Source of the DNA: Nocardia sp. MH4
GTDB taxonomy: Bacteria; Actinomycetota; Actinomycetes; Mycobacteriales; Mycobacteriaceae
Direction: 5' to 3'
DNA: 64,000 nucleotides
Assembly: GCF_019266065.1 (NCBI RefSeq)
Contig: NZ_LPNR01000094.1
Location: forward strand, 1-64,000
This document shows positions 19,005 to 26,790 of this stretch, piece after piece. The translations under genes were made by a program, and so were the position numbers. Below the pieces are notes generated by a model that ran no database searches, had not been told where the DNA came from, and worked only from the letters and a program-made list of their open reading frames with translations. Within the stretch, counting starts at the first letter, position 1. Each line of letters begins with the position of its first letter.

Positions 19005-19550
19005 ATGGACTCCTCGATCGCTGTCGTGCCGATGGGGCTGGGACATCTGCGTCAAGTCCTCGATCTCGGCCACCAGGTGTTCGACACGACCACCAAGCCC
19101 TACACCTCGTGGTCGCTCACGGCGGTCGCCGAGCATCTGGACAGCCCCGACAACGCCTGCTGGGTCGCCCTGGACTCCGACCGCGTCGTCGGCTTCGTGC
19201 TCGGCTCGATGGAATTCGAGCACCGCGACGACTGGGCCTACCTCGAATGGATCGCCGTCGCGCCCGACATGCAGGGCCACGGCATCGCCCGGCGGCTGGT
19301 GAACGTGTGCTCGGAGGCGCTGTTCGCGCGCGGCGCCCGCCATATCGTCACCGATGTCGAGGACCGCAACAGCGCCTCGGCGGCGCTGATGACCAGCACC
19401 GGCTTCGTGCCCGCCGCGACCGTCACCCTGCTCGTGCGCCCGAACCCCGACGAGGCGGGCGGCGAACAGCCGCTGCCGCCGATGTCGGCCACCACCCGCC
19501 ACGATCTGATCCGGCGCGGCAGGCTGTCGGTGGAGCACCCGCGCCGCTGA
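19005..19550 (+). CDS. GNAT-family N-acetyltransferase
   Basis: A 181-residue GNAT acyltransferase. The acetyl-CoA site is visible at WIAVAPDMQGHGIARRLVNV (about residues 83-102), with the QxxGxA loop, followed by the typical late strand IVTDVEDRNSASAALMTSTGF. The last 35 residues are a hydrophilic tail not part of the fold. It starts 15 bases after ku and may be co-transcribed with it. The substrate (small amine, peptide or protein N-terminus) cannot be told from sequence; overall it resembles RimI-like single-domain enzymes. Confidence 0.85.
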   Translation: MDSSIAVVPMGLGHLRQVLDLGHQVFDTTTKPYTSWSLTAVAEHLDSPDNACWVALDSDRVVGFVLGSMEFEHRDDWAYLEWIAVAPDMQGHGIARRLVNVCSEALFARGARHIVTDVEDRNSASAALMTSTGFVPAATVTLLVRPNPDEAGGEQPLPPMSATTRHDLIRRGRLSVEHPRR

Positions 19551-19569
19551 ACGGGCCTATCCTCGACGG

Positions 19570-20832
19570 GTGGCTCCCACCGCACCGGACGAGCACGACT
19601 CCGCCGCGCTGACCGTGGTCGGCGAGGTGTGGTCGCCCGCGTGCGCGGCCATTCGCACCTTCCTGAGCCGTAACGAGATCGCCTGCCGGTGGGTGCGCCC
19701 CACCGATCCGGCGGGCCGGGAGCTGCTCACCGCGCACGGCTTCGACGCCGCCGACACCCCCGTGTTGATCGGGCCGGACGGGCGCGCCCTGCGCCCCGCC
19801 GACGAGGAACAACTCGCCCGCTGGGCCGGGCTGCACACCACGCCGAGTTCCGGCGGCTACGACCTGCTCATCGTCGGCGGCGGGCCCGCGGGGATGGCCG
19901 CCGCCGTCTACGGCGCGTCCGAAGGGCTGCACACCGTCCTGCTCGAACGCTGGGCGATCGGCGGGCAGGCCGGGCTGAGTTCCCGCATCGAGAACTATCT
20001 CGGCTTCCCCGACGGCATCTCCGGCGCCCAGCTCACCGATCGGGCGCGTCGCCAGGCGGGCAAGTTCGGCGCGGAACTGGTGATCAGCCTGGCCGCCGAC
20101 GCGCTCACGGCCGACGCCGACGGCGTCACGGCGCACTGCGGCGCCACGACGGTCACGGCGCGCTCGGCGATCATCGCCACCGGCGCGACCTTCCGCACCC
20201 TCGACGCGCCCGGCATCGCGGACTTCGCCGGTCGCGGCGTCTACTACTTCTCGGCGCTCACCGAGGCGCCGCTGTGCTCGGGGGCCGACGTCTACATCGT
20301 CGGCGGCGCCAACTCGGCGGGCCAGGCGGCGGTCTACTTCGCCAGCTGCGCCCGGCGGGTGTTCCTGCTGGTCCGCGCCGAGTCGCTGGCGGCGCGGATG
20401 TCGACCTACCTGATCGAGCAGATCGAGTCGATTCCGGAGATCCACGTCCGCACCGGCACCGAGGTCGCCGCGGCGGCAGGCGGCACCCACCTCGAACGCC
20501 TCACCCTGCGTGACCGGCGTACCGGCGCCGCCGAGGAGGTGGCCGCGACCTGGCTGTTCGCCTTCATCGGCGCCGACCCCGCCACCGGCTGGCTCGCCCC
20601 CGGGTTCGCCCGCGACGACAACGGCTATCTGCTCACCGGACCCGACATCGCGGCCGCCCCGCTCGCCGCCGCGCGCTGGCCACTGCCCCGGCCGCCGCTG
20701 CATCTGGAGACCACCGTGCCCGGCGTCTTCGCCGCGGGCGACGTGCGCGCCTACAACGGTCGCCGGGTGGCGGCCGCCGTCGGCGAGGGCTCGATGGCCG
20801 TGATGCTGGTCCACCAGTATCTGGGCGACTGA
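19570..20832 (+). CDS. Thioredoxin-reductase-like flavoprotein lacking the CxxC motif
   Basis: A 420-residue fusion. Residues about 12-95 look like a thioredoxin/glutaredoxin-fold domain (VVGEVWSPACAAIRTFLSRN) with a single Cys. Residues 97-410 match the thioredoxin reductase fold: FAD motif YDLLIVGGGPAGMAAAVYGA, IGGQAG, NADPH motif VYIVGGANSAGQAAVYF and the late FAD motif GVFAAGDVRA. Where TrxR has CxTC the sequence reads GVYYFSALTEAPLC, so disulfide exchange by the usual route is impossible. Family knowledge: such CxxC-less proteins may reduce other partners with NADPH. The GTG at 19570 lacks a ribosome site. The upstream GNAT stop is 19 bases away. Confidence 0.82.
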   Translation: MAPTAPDEHDSAALTVVGEVWSPACAAIRTFLSRNEIACRWVRPTDPAGRELLTAHGFDAADTPVLIGPDGRALRPADEEQLARWAGLHTTPSSGGYDLLIVGGGPAGMAAAVYGASEGLHTVLLERWAIGGQAGLSSRIENYLGFPDGISGAQLTDRARRQAGKFGAELVISLAADALTADADGVTAHCGATTVTARSAIIATGATFRTLDAPGIADFAGRGVYYFSALTEAPLCSGADVYIVGGANSAGQAAVYFASCARRVFLLVRAESLAARMSTYLIEQIESIPEIHVRTGTEVAAAAGGTHLERLTLRDRRTGAAEEVAATWLFAFIGADPATGWLAPGFARDDNGYLLTGPDIAAAPLAAARWPLPRPPLHLETTVPGVFAAGDVRAYNGRRVAAAVGEGSMAVMLVHQYLGD

Positions 20833-20835
20833 GCG

Positions 20836-20865
20836 CCGAAAACTCGGCGGCGCCGAGGATTTCGG
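20836..20865 (+). terminator. Hairpin after the flavoprotein gene
   Basis: CCGAAA (20836-20841) pairs with TTTCGG (20860-20865), enclosing CTCGGC/GCCGAG around GGC. It begins three bases after the stop codon. There is no T-run, so it may terminate weakly or stabilise the 3' end. Confidence 0.55.
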
Positions 20866-20883
20866 TGCGGTAGTTTGGCGATC

Positions 20884-21050
20884 GTGACCACCGCTACCGA
20901 GGCCGACAGACTCTAGCCACCGGTCCGCCGGTGGCCGTTCCCGACGCGACGACACCGTGCCGACAGGCACGGCGGTTCGTCGTGCTCCGAACACACCGGC
21001 CGGCCACTGTCTGCCCGTTGTCGCGCGTCCCCCTGTCGCCGGGACGCGCG
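20884..21050 (+). promoter_or_regulatory. Structured leader of the MFS gene: 10-codon uORF and three hairpins
   Basis: A GTG at 20884 opens a short frame, MTTATEADRL, ending with TAG at 20914-20916. Directly after it come three hairpins. GCCACCGG (20916-20923) pairs with 20928-20935. CCGTGCC (20955-20961) pairs with 20966-20972, with an outer CGACGA/TCGTCG clasp (20947-20952/20977-20982). CGCGCGTCCC (21022-21031) pairs with 21041-21050. All main stems are perfect. The MFS ribosome site (GGGAG, 21070-21074) follows. The layout resembles ribosome-controlled attenuation of resistance genes; the short frame itself is unproven. Confidence 0.6.
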
Positions 21051-21080
21051 CAGTCAGCTCGGTACCAGTGGGAGTCTGCT

Positions 21081-22262
21081 ATGCCTCGATGGTTGGTGGC
21101 GCTGTTCGCCGCCTCGTTCGTCTTCTACACCGACGATTACGTGATCGCCGGTGTCCTGCCCGAGATCGCCCGTGATCTCGGTGTGCGTCAGGCCGCGGCC
21201 GGTCAGCTCGTGACGGTCTTCGCCGTGACCGTCGCGATCGTGGCGCCGGTCGCCGGTGTGCTGCTCGCGCGCGTCGCGCGCCGCGCACTGCTCGTGACCT
21301 GTCTGGGTGTCTTCGTCGCGGCCAATCTCGGCGCGCTGCTGACGCCGTCGTTCGGTGTCCTGATGGGGTGGCGGATCGTGGCGGCCGCCGCGGCCGCGGC
21401 CGCGACCCCGTCGTTGTTCGCCACCGCGTTCCAGCGGGCGCCCGACGGCAAGGCGGGCCGCTATCTCGCCGTGGTGACGCTGGGCGTGACCGGCTCGATC
21501 GCGGTCGGTGTGCCGATCGGAACCTGGATCGGCGGCGCGTACGGCTGGCGCGCGAGTTTCGCCGCGATGGCCGTCGGCGGCGCGCTCGCCCTCGGTGGGC
21601 TGCTCGCAACCCTGCCCCGGCAGCGCCCCGACGGGGTGGTGCCGGACTGGCGAGCCCAGCTGCGCAGTCTCGGTCGGCGACCCGTGGCGGTGGGCCTGCT
21701 GGCGAACGTCTCGCTGATGACCGGGTCGATGATGATGCTCACCTATCTCGCGCCGTTCCTCACCGAGGTCACCGGGTCGGGCGTCGATGCCCGTGCGGTG
21801 TCGTTCGGGCTGGCCGGAGTCGCCGGGATCGCCGGAATGTGGGGCGGTGGCGTGGCGACCGACCGGTGGGGTCCGCGGCGCGCGCTGGCGGCCGGGATCA
21901 CCGCGATCGCGGTCTCGATGGGATACCTGGGGGTGACGTGGGTCGTGCGTCCGGTGCCGATCGCGGCGGTGCTGCCGGTCCTCGCGGTGTGGAGCACGGC
22001 CGCGTTCTGGAACGCGCCCGCGATCCAGGCCCGGCTGGCGTCGCTGACCGGCCCGCTGGCGCCACAGGCGTTGGCGCTCAACACCTCCGGCACCTACCTC
22101 GGCGTCTCGCTCGGTGGTCTGGTCGGCGGCGTCGCGCTCGGCACGTGGGGCGCCGCGGCGCTGCCGCCGATCGCGGCCGGGTTCGCCCTGGCCGCGCTCG
22201 TGGTGCTCGCCGCCGCTAGGACGCAGCGGCGGGCACCACGCCCGCGGCGAGCGCGTCGGTGA
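21081..22262 (+). CDS. MFS drug exporter (DHA1 type)
   Basis: A 393-residue protein with about 12 membrane helices, of the drug:H+ antiporter-1 type. The first helix carries FVFYTDDYVIAGVLPEIARDLGV, like the conserved start of AraJ/Cmx-type exporters, and motif A-like sequence is seen at LLARVARRALL. The ATG at 21081 has GGGAG at 21070-21074; the frame is open further upstream, but that stretch is the structured leader. The C-terminal 15 residues (Arg-rich) overlap the end of a decayed tetR on the other strand. The substrate is unknown; chloramphenicol exporters are a similar group. Its former local repressor may be the broken tetR. Confidence 0.85.
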   Translation: MPRWLVALFAASFVFYTDDYVIAGVLPEIARDLGVRQAAAGQLVTVFAVTVAIVAPVAGVLLARVARRALLVTCLGVFVAANLGALLTPSFGVLMGWRIVAAAAAAAATPSLFATAFQRAPDGKAGRYLAVVTLGVTGSIAVGVPIGTWIGGAYGWRASFAAMAVGGALALGGLLATLPRQRPDGVVPDWRAQLRSLGRRPVAVGLLANVSLMTGSMMMLTYLAPFLTEVTGSGVDARAVSFGLAGVAGIAGMWGGGVATDRWGPRRALAAGITAIAVSMGYLGVTWVVRPVPIAAVLPVLAVWSTAAFWNAPAIQARLASLTGPLAPQALALNTSGTYLGVSLGGLVGGVALGTWGAAALPPIAAGFALAALVVLAAARTQRRAPRPRRARR

Positions 22263-22830
22263 CCATCCGGGCGACGATGCGCGCGAGTTCCGGTGCGCGC
22301 GTGGGGTCCTCGTCGAGCACGACGATCCACGCGAACAGCGGACCGAGCAGCAACGCCTGCGATCGCCGGATCGGGGCGACGAGCCAGCTCACCCCGGGCG
22401 ATCGCGCGGTCGAGCAGCATGCCGATGACGGAGTTGCTCGCCGGTCCGCTCGATGAGCGCGGCCAGGTCGCCCTCGAGCGAGCCGGTGTCGGCGGGAGGG
22501 GCCTCGTCCAGGCCGTGCAACACGACCGCGACCGTCATTCCTGCTTGGTGGCGAAGCGGCGGTAGATCGTCGCCTTGCTCACCCCGGCCCGCGCCGCGAC
22601 CGCGTCGACGGTGAGTGCCGCGTACCCGGACTCCTTCAGCACGCCGGTCTCGAAGATCCCGGCGTAGCCGGTCTCGGCCCGGATCGCCGCGACGACCTCC
22701 GGATCGTGGTACAGGGTGAGCGGGAAGATCTCCGTCGCCCCGATCGGCACCAGGGCGTCACGGGGCGGGCACACCCACCGCCGGCGTGACCGGGACCGGG
22801 AGCACCAGCAGACGGCGCAGGAATCGCATC
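22216..22830 (-). pseudogene. Decayed TetR-family regulator
   Basis: A TetR protein can be followed only across three frames. The HTH (SGYAALTVDAVAARAGVSKA, then TIYRRFATKQE) ends at a TGA (22535-22537). A second frame continues AVVLHGLDEAPPADTGSLEG and LAALIERTGEQL, a third gives GMLLDRAIARGELARRPDP, and the original C-terminus LLLGPLFAWIVVLDEDP to AAGVVPAAAS with a TAG at 22216-22218 needs yet another shift. At least two or three indels are required. The N-terminal part before the HTH is also unlike a TetR start. It converges on the MFS gene and was probably its regulator. A half-palindromic AACTAGACGCCCGTCCAAGAGTT-like region (22839-22861) upstream may be the old operator. Confidence 0.8.
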
Positions 22831-22961
22831 GTCCGCAAACTAGACGCCCGTCCAAGAGTTAGCGAGGGTTTCGCTCGAGGCAACGCAAACCGTTGTTTCC
22901 GCGTACGAACCACGGCTTGGATGACCGGGTTCACCCTCAGCGAGCAATTCGGGAGTATCAA

Positions 22962-23834
22962 GTGAAATTCCGTCGGGTACTGGCGATCCCGGTCCTGGTA
23001 GCAACCGCGGCCCTCACCCTCACGGCGTGCGGTTCGGACGACACCGAGTCCGGCACGGTGGTGCGTATCGGCACCACCGACAAGGACAAGGCCTGGGACG
23101 TCTTCGAGCAGAAGGCCAAGGAGCAGGGCATCACGCTGAAGATCACCAACTTCTCCGACTACAAGCAGCCCAATGCCGCGCTGTCGCAGAAACAGATCGA
23201 TGTCAACCTGTTCCAGCACCTGCAATTCCTCGGCCAGTACAACGTGGCGAGCTCGGACACGCTGACCCCGATCGGCTCGACCTACATCGTGCCGCTGGGC
23301 CTGTACTCCACCAAGCACAAGGCACTGGCCGACATCCCGGCCGGCGGTGAGATCGCGATCCCCAATGATCCGACCAACCAGGCCCGCGCGCTGTTCGTGC
23401 TCCAGGCCGCCGGACTGCTGAAGCTGACGGGCTCCTTCGCCCAGCCCACCCCCGCCGACATCGACAAGGGCGCCTCCAAGGTGAAGGTGACCCCGGTCGA
23501 CGCCGCGCAGACCGCGCTGTCGCTGGCCTCGGTCGACGGATCGGTGATCAACAACACCTTCCTCGACCGCTCCGGCATCGACCCGCAGTCGGCCCTGTAC
23601 AAGGACGATCCGAAGAACCCGTCCGCCGAGCCGTACATCAATGTGATCGTCACGCGGGCCGAGGACAAGACCAACCCGACCTACCTGAAGCTGGTCGAGA
23701 TCTGGAAGGACCCGGCCGTGGCCGCCGCGCACGCGGAGGTCACCAAGAACACCGCGGTCGCCGTGACCCGTCCGGGCGCCGAGCTCGAGCAGATCCTCGA
23801 CCGGGTGCAGCAGGGCATCCGCGCGAACAAGTGA
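22962..23834 (+). CDS. metQ: Methionine ABC transporter substrate-binding lipoprotein
   Basis: A 290-residue NLPA-family lipoprotein that binds D/L-methionine outside the membrane and delivers it to MetNI. The signal peptide ends in lipobox LTAC with Cys23. The mature part holds family blocks such as VVRIGTTDKDKAWDVFEQKA, the VNLFQHLQFL segment near residue 86, and PLGLYSTKHK. The GTG at 22962 has GGGAG at 22951-22955 with good spacing. It overlaps metN by four bases (GTGA), so the three genes form an operon. I see no SAM riboswitch in the 124 bp upstream. Confidence 0.92.
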   Translation: MKFRRVLAIPVLVATAALTLTACGSDDTESGTVVRIGTTDKDKAWDVFEQKAKEQGITLKITNFSDYKQPNAALSQKQIDVNLFQHLQFLGQYNVASSDTLTPIGSTYIVPLGLYSTKHKALADIPAGGEIAIPNDPTNQARALFVLQAAGLLKLTGSFAQPTPADIDKGASKVKVTPVDAAQTALSLASVDGSVINNTFLDRSGIDPQSALYKDDPKNPSAEPYINVIVTRAEDKTNPTYLKLVEIWKDPAVAAAHAEVTKNTAVAVTRPGAELEQILDRVQQGIRANK

Positions 23835-24843
23835 GCGCACCCGACGCCGCCGTCGAATTCCGTTCGGTCACCAAGGTCTTCGGCCGCGGCGCCGAGCGGC
23901 ACGTCGCGCTCGACGACGTCGATCTGCGGATCGAGGCGGGCGAGATCTTCGGCGTGATCGGCTATTCCGGAGCGGGCAAATCACCCTGGTCCGGCTGATC
24001 AACGCCCTGGAGAAGCCCACCTCGGGCACGATCACCGTCGCCGGCGCCCCGATCACCGGGGTGCGGGAGTCGGCCGTGCGCACCCTGCGCCGCGATATCG
24101 GCATGGTGTTCCAGCAGTTCAACCTGTTCCGGTCGCGCACGGCCGCGGGCAATATCGAATATCCGCTCAGGGTCGCGGGCTGGAAGCGCGCCGAACGCAA
24201 GGCGCGCGTCGCCGAGCTGCTCGACTTCGTCGGCCTCACCGACAAGGCGCGCGCCTATCCCGATCAGCTCTCCGGCGGTCAGAAGCAGCGCGTCGGCATC
24301 GCTCGTGCCCTGGCGACCTCGCCGTCGCTGCTGCTCGCCGACGAGGCGACCTCGGCGCTGGACCCGGAGACCACGGCCGAGGTGCTGCGGCTGCTGAAGA
24401 AGATCAATGCCGAGCTCGGGGTGACCATCGTGGTGATCACCCACGAGATGGAGGTGATCCGCGCGGTCGCCGACCGGGTGGCGGTGCTGGCCGAAGGCCG
24501 GATCGTCGAATTGTCGCCCACCTTCGATGTCTTCGCGGCACCGCGGGCCGCGTCGACCCGCTCGTTCGTGGCCACCGTGCTGCACAACCGGCCCGACGCG
24601 GCCGAACTCGAGCGGCTGCGCGACCTGCACGGTGGCCGGCTGGTCACCGTCGACGTCGACGACGACAGCGGGATCGGCGCCGCGCTGGCCGCCGCGGCCA
24701 CGGCCGACGTGCGCTTCGAGATCGTCTACGGCGGGGTGAGCACGTTGCAGGACAAGACCTTCGGCAGCATCACCCTGGCGCTGCACGGTCCCGACGACGC
24801 GGTGGACCGCGTGATCGCCGACCTGGAGCGGAGGGCGCGCTGA
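23831..24843 (+). pseudogene. metN: Methionine ABC transporter ATPase, frameshifted in Walker A
   Basis: The gene starts at the GTG overlapping the metQ stop and reads as MetN through VIGYSGAGKS, then runs into a TGA at 23996-23998. The sequence needed, S-TLVRLINALEKPTSG, continues in the next frame from 23983, so one base is missing at about 23981-23983, right inside Walker A. The rest is intact in frame to 24843: LSGGQKQRVGIARALATSPS signature, LLLADEATSALDPET Walker B, the H-loop ITHEME, and a C-terminal NIL-like domain. Total length would be about 337 residues. Either the transporter is dead or one base was lost in sequencing; otherwise the gene is well preserved, which favours a recent change or an error. 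Confidence 0.9.
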
Positions 24844-25505
24844 TGGAGACCAACTGGGAGAAGTTGCGGCCCACGCTGTTCGAGGCGATCGGGACCACCG
24901 TCTATCTGGTGGGCGTGACCTTCGTGGTGGCCGGGGTGATCGGCCTGGCGCTGGGCACCGCGCTCTACACCACCCGCAAAGGCGGGCTGCTGGCGAACGC
25001 GCCGCTCTATCTGGTGCTCAACGTGCTGGTCAACATCGTGCGCCCGATCCCGTTCATCATCCTGCTGGCCGCGCTGGGTCCGGTCACCCTCGAGGTCGTC
25101 GGCACCACGATCGGCACCGAGGCGGCGCTGTTCGTGATGATCGTCGCGGCCTCGTTCGGCATCGCCCGGATCGTCGAACAGAACTTGGTGACGGTCGATC
25201 CGGGAGTGATCGAGGCGGCGCGCGCGGTCGGCGCGGGTCCGCTGCGGATCATTCTCACGCTGCTGATTCCGGAAGCGCTCGGGCCGCTGATCCTCGGCTA
25301 CACCTTCGTGGTGATCTCGATCGTGGACATCTCCGCCATGGCGGGCACGGTCGGCGGCGGCGGCCTCGGCGATTTCGCGCTGGTCCACGGCTATCAGCAA
25401 TTCGATTGGGAAGTCACGATCGTGGCGACGCTGATCATCATCGCCGGCGTGCAGGGCGTGCAGTTCTTCGGCAATTGGCTGGCCCGGAAGGTATTGCGGC
25501 GCTGA
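24843..25505 (+). CDS. metI: Methionine ABC transporter permease
   Basis: A 220-residue permease with about five membrane helices, partner of MetN and MetQ. The EAA loop that contacts the ATPase is visible at IEAARAVGAGPLRIILTLLIPEAL (about residues 122-145). The family segment AMAGTVGGGGLGDFALVHGYQQF follows. The ATG overlaps the metN stop (TGATG), so translation is coupled. With metN frameshifted upstream, coupling would be weakened and the permease might lack its ATPase. Confidence 0.92.
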   Translation: METNWEKLRPTLFEAIGTTVYLVGVTFVVAGVIGLALGTALYTTRKGGLLANAPLYLVLNVLVNIVRPIPFIILLAALGPVTLEVVGTTIGTEAALFVMIVAASFGIARIVEQNLVTVDPGVIEAARAVGAGPLRIILTLLIPEALGPLILGYTFVVISIVDISAMAGTVGGGGLGDFALVHGYQQFDWEVTIVATLIIIAGVQGVQFFGNWLARKVLRR

Positions 25506-25522
25506 GAATATCGGCGACGAAG

Positions 25523-25563
25523 AAAAGCGGGGTGCGGACCGAATCGGTCCGCACCCCGTTTCC
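25523..25563. terminator. Bidirectional terminator between metI and DUF4189 gene
   Basis: CGGGGTGCGGACCG (25528-25541) pairs perfectly with 25545-25558 around AAT: a 14-bp stem flanked by AAAA on the left and TTT on the right, suitable for both convergent genes. Confidence 0.9.
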
Positions 25564-25572
25564 GCTCGTTCG

Positions 25573-26073
25573 TCAGACGTTCGCCGTGCAGGCGGACAGG
25601 ATGACGCTCGCCGCGCGCGGCGAGGCCGAACCCGGGTCGGGGAACGGCGGTGCGCTGATCCCGAGCACATCGATCGCCGAGCGCTCGGCCGCGGCCAGGG
25701 AGTGATCCCAGGACCAGCCGAAGCGGTAGTCGGCACCCTGCGCGACGGCGCCGCAGGCATTGCGGAACTCGACGACGATCTGGCAGTCCCAGACGCCGCA
25801 CTCGGCCAGCGCGGCCTGGCTCGCGGCCGCCCAGCTGCCGTAGTTGACCGCCGAGGCGACCACGGCTTCCTTCGACGACAACGCCAGCGCGCCGTAGAGA
25901 TCACCGGCGGCGGCCTGGAAACCACCGTCGCGCGAGACGGCCGTGTAACCCGGCGCCTCGGCGATCGCCACCCCGCTCTCGGCCGCCGCGGCCGAGCCCG
26001 CGTTCACGACGGTGAACGCGGCCACCGCGGACATGGCGGCCACACCCAGGGCATATTTGCCCACAACAGACAT
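25573..26073 (-). CDS. Secreted DUF4189-domain protein
   Basis: A 166-residue exported protein. The signal peptide is clear (about 1-31: VGKYALGVAAMSAVAAF, cleaved near GSAAAAE). The mature part matches the DUF4189 pattern: GALALSSKEAV, SWAAASQAALAECG, a Cys pair around VWDCQIVVEFRNACGAVAQG, then an Ala-rich helix and a late Cys. The Cys residues may form disulfides. GGGGAG precedes the ATG at 26073. Nocardia genomes carry many such small proteins of unknown function. A second, divergent copy lies at 28868-29296. Confidence 0.82.
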   Translation of the reverse strand: MSVVGKYALGVAAMSAVAAFTVVNAGSAAAAESGVAIAEAPGYTAVSRDGGFQAAAGDLYGALALSSKEAVVASAVNYGSWAAASQAALAECGVWDCQIVVEFRNACGAVAQGADYRFGWSWDHSLAAAERSAIDVLGISAPPFPDPGSASPRAASVILSACTANV

Positions 26074-26165
26074 CAGTGAATCTCCCCATCGAAAAGTCGG
26101 CTTCGAGGTCGAAGCCGAACCAATCATGAACCGCCGCACGCGCCATCGAGAAATAGCTTTCCCGC

Positions 26166-26723
26166 CTAGCTCGCCGCGGCCAGCACGTCCCGCGCCCGCA
26201 TGAGAGCGAAACCGAGCAGGTTGAGGCCCTGCCACCGGCCCGGATCGGTGGCGCGCGCGTCGTCGGCGGCCAGCCCGATGCCCCAGATCCGGTCCACCGG
26301 ACTGGCTTCGACGAGCACGCGCGCGCCGGTGCCGAGCAGATAGGCGCGCAGGTCGTCGTCCTGGCCGAATTTGGCCACGCTGCCCGCGACGACGATCTCG
26401 AAGCGGGCGCGCTCCCAGACGGTGTCGTCGAAGGCGCGGATCTGTCTGCCCAGCTTCTTGGCCACACCGGGATGGTTGGCCTCGAGCACGCGGGCGGCGG
26501 TGCGCTCGTCGTCGAACAGCAGCGCCTTGCGCCACATCATGTAGTGCTCGGCGCTGCGGAACGCGGTGCCGTCGACGACGAAATCGGTGGGCCACCACTG
26601 GCTCAGGCAGCTCGCACCGATCGTGCCGTCGGGGCGTGGGGTGTGCCCCCAGAACGCCAGGTACTTCGGTGTCGCACCCTGCTCGATCGCCTGGCGCAGC
26701 TGGTCGACGGTGTCGACGGTCAT
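26166..26723 (-). CDS. NADAR (YbiA-like) family protein
   Basis: A 185-residue protein of the NADAR/YbiA family. Family blocks are visible: YLAFWGHTP near residue 22, SQWWPTDFVVDGTAFRSAEHYMMWRKALLF (about 41-70), ERARFEIVVAGSVAKFGQ, and a C-terminal WGIGLAADD with WQGLNLLGFALMRARDVL. Members are N-glycosidases acting on riboflavin intermediates or removing ADP-ribose from guanine in DNA. The ATG at 26723 has GGGGAGGGA upstream; the frame opens to 26780. No DarT-like toxin is adjacent, so an ADP-ribose antitoxin role is not supported here. Confidence 0.85.
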   Translation of the reverse strand: MTVDTVDQLRQAIEQGATPKYLAFWGHTPRPDGTIGASCLSQWWPTDFVVDGTAFRSAEHYMMWRKALLFDDERTAARVLEANHPGVAKKLGRQIRAFDDTVWERARFEIVVAGSVAKFGQDDDLRAYLLGTGARVLVEASPVDRIWGIGLAADDARATDPGRWQGLNLLGFALMRARDVLAAAS

Positions 26724-26790
26724 GATCCCTCCCCGGTTTTGGTCTAGTGAACCATATATCGGGGAGTCGGCCTCCGCCACCGGTTTCCGG

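Noticed and set aside
20881..21080. mini-ykkC (guanidine) riboswitch before the MFS gene
   Set aside because: Two small hairpins are present, but the loops lack the conserved ACGR motifs, so I treat the leader as unclassified.
22758..22830. Short frame MRFLRRLLVLPVPVTPAVGVPAP on the minus strand
   Set aside because: It resembles a signal peptide, but it is in the decayed tetR region, has no mature part and ends after 23 codons.
22838..22961. SAM riboswitch upstream of metQ
   Set aside because: No GGCAACC-type core or matching stems are visible; the region more likely holds the old tetR promoter and the metQ promoter.
26166..26723. DarT/DarG-like toxin-antitoxin system
   Set aside because: The NADAR protein could reverse DNA ADP-ribosylation, but no DarT-like toxin gene is adjacent.
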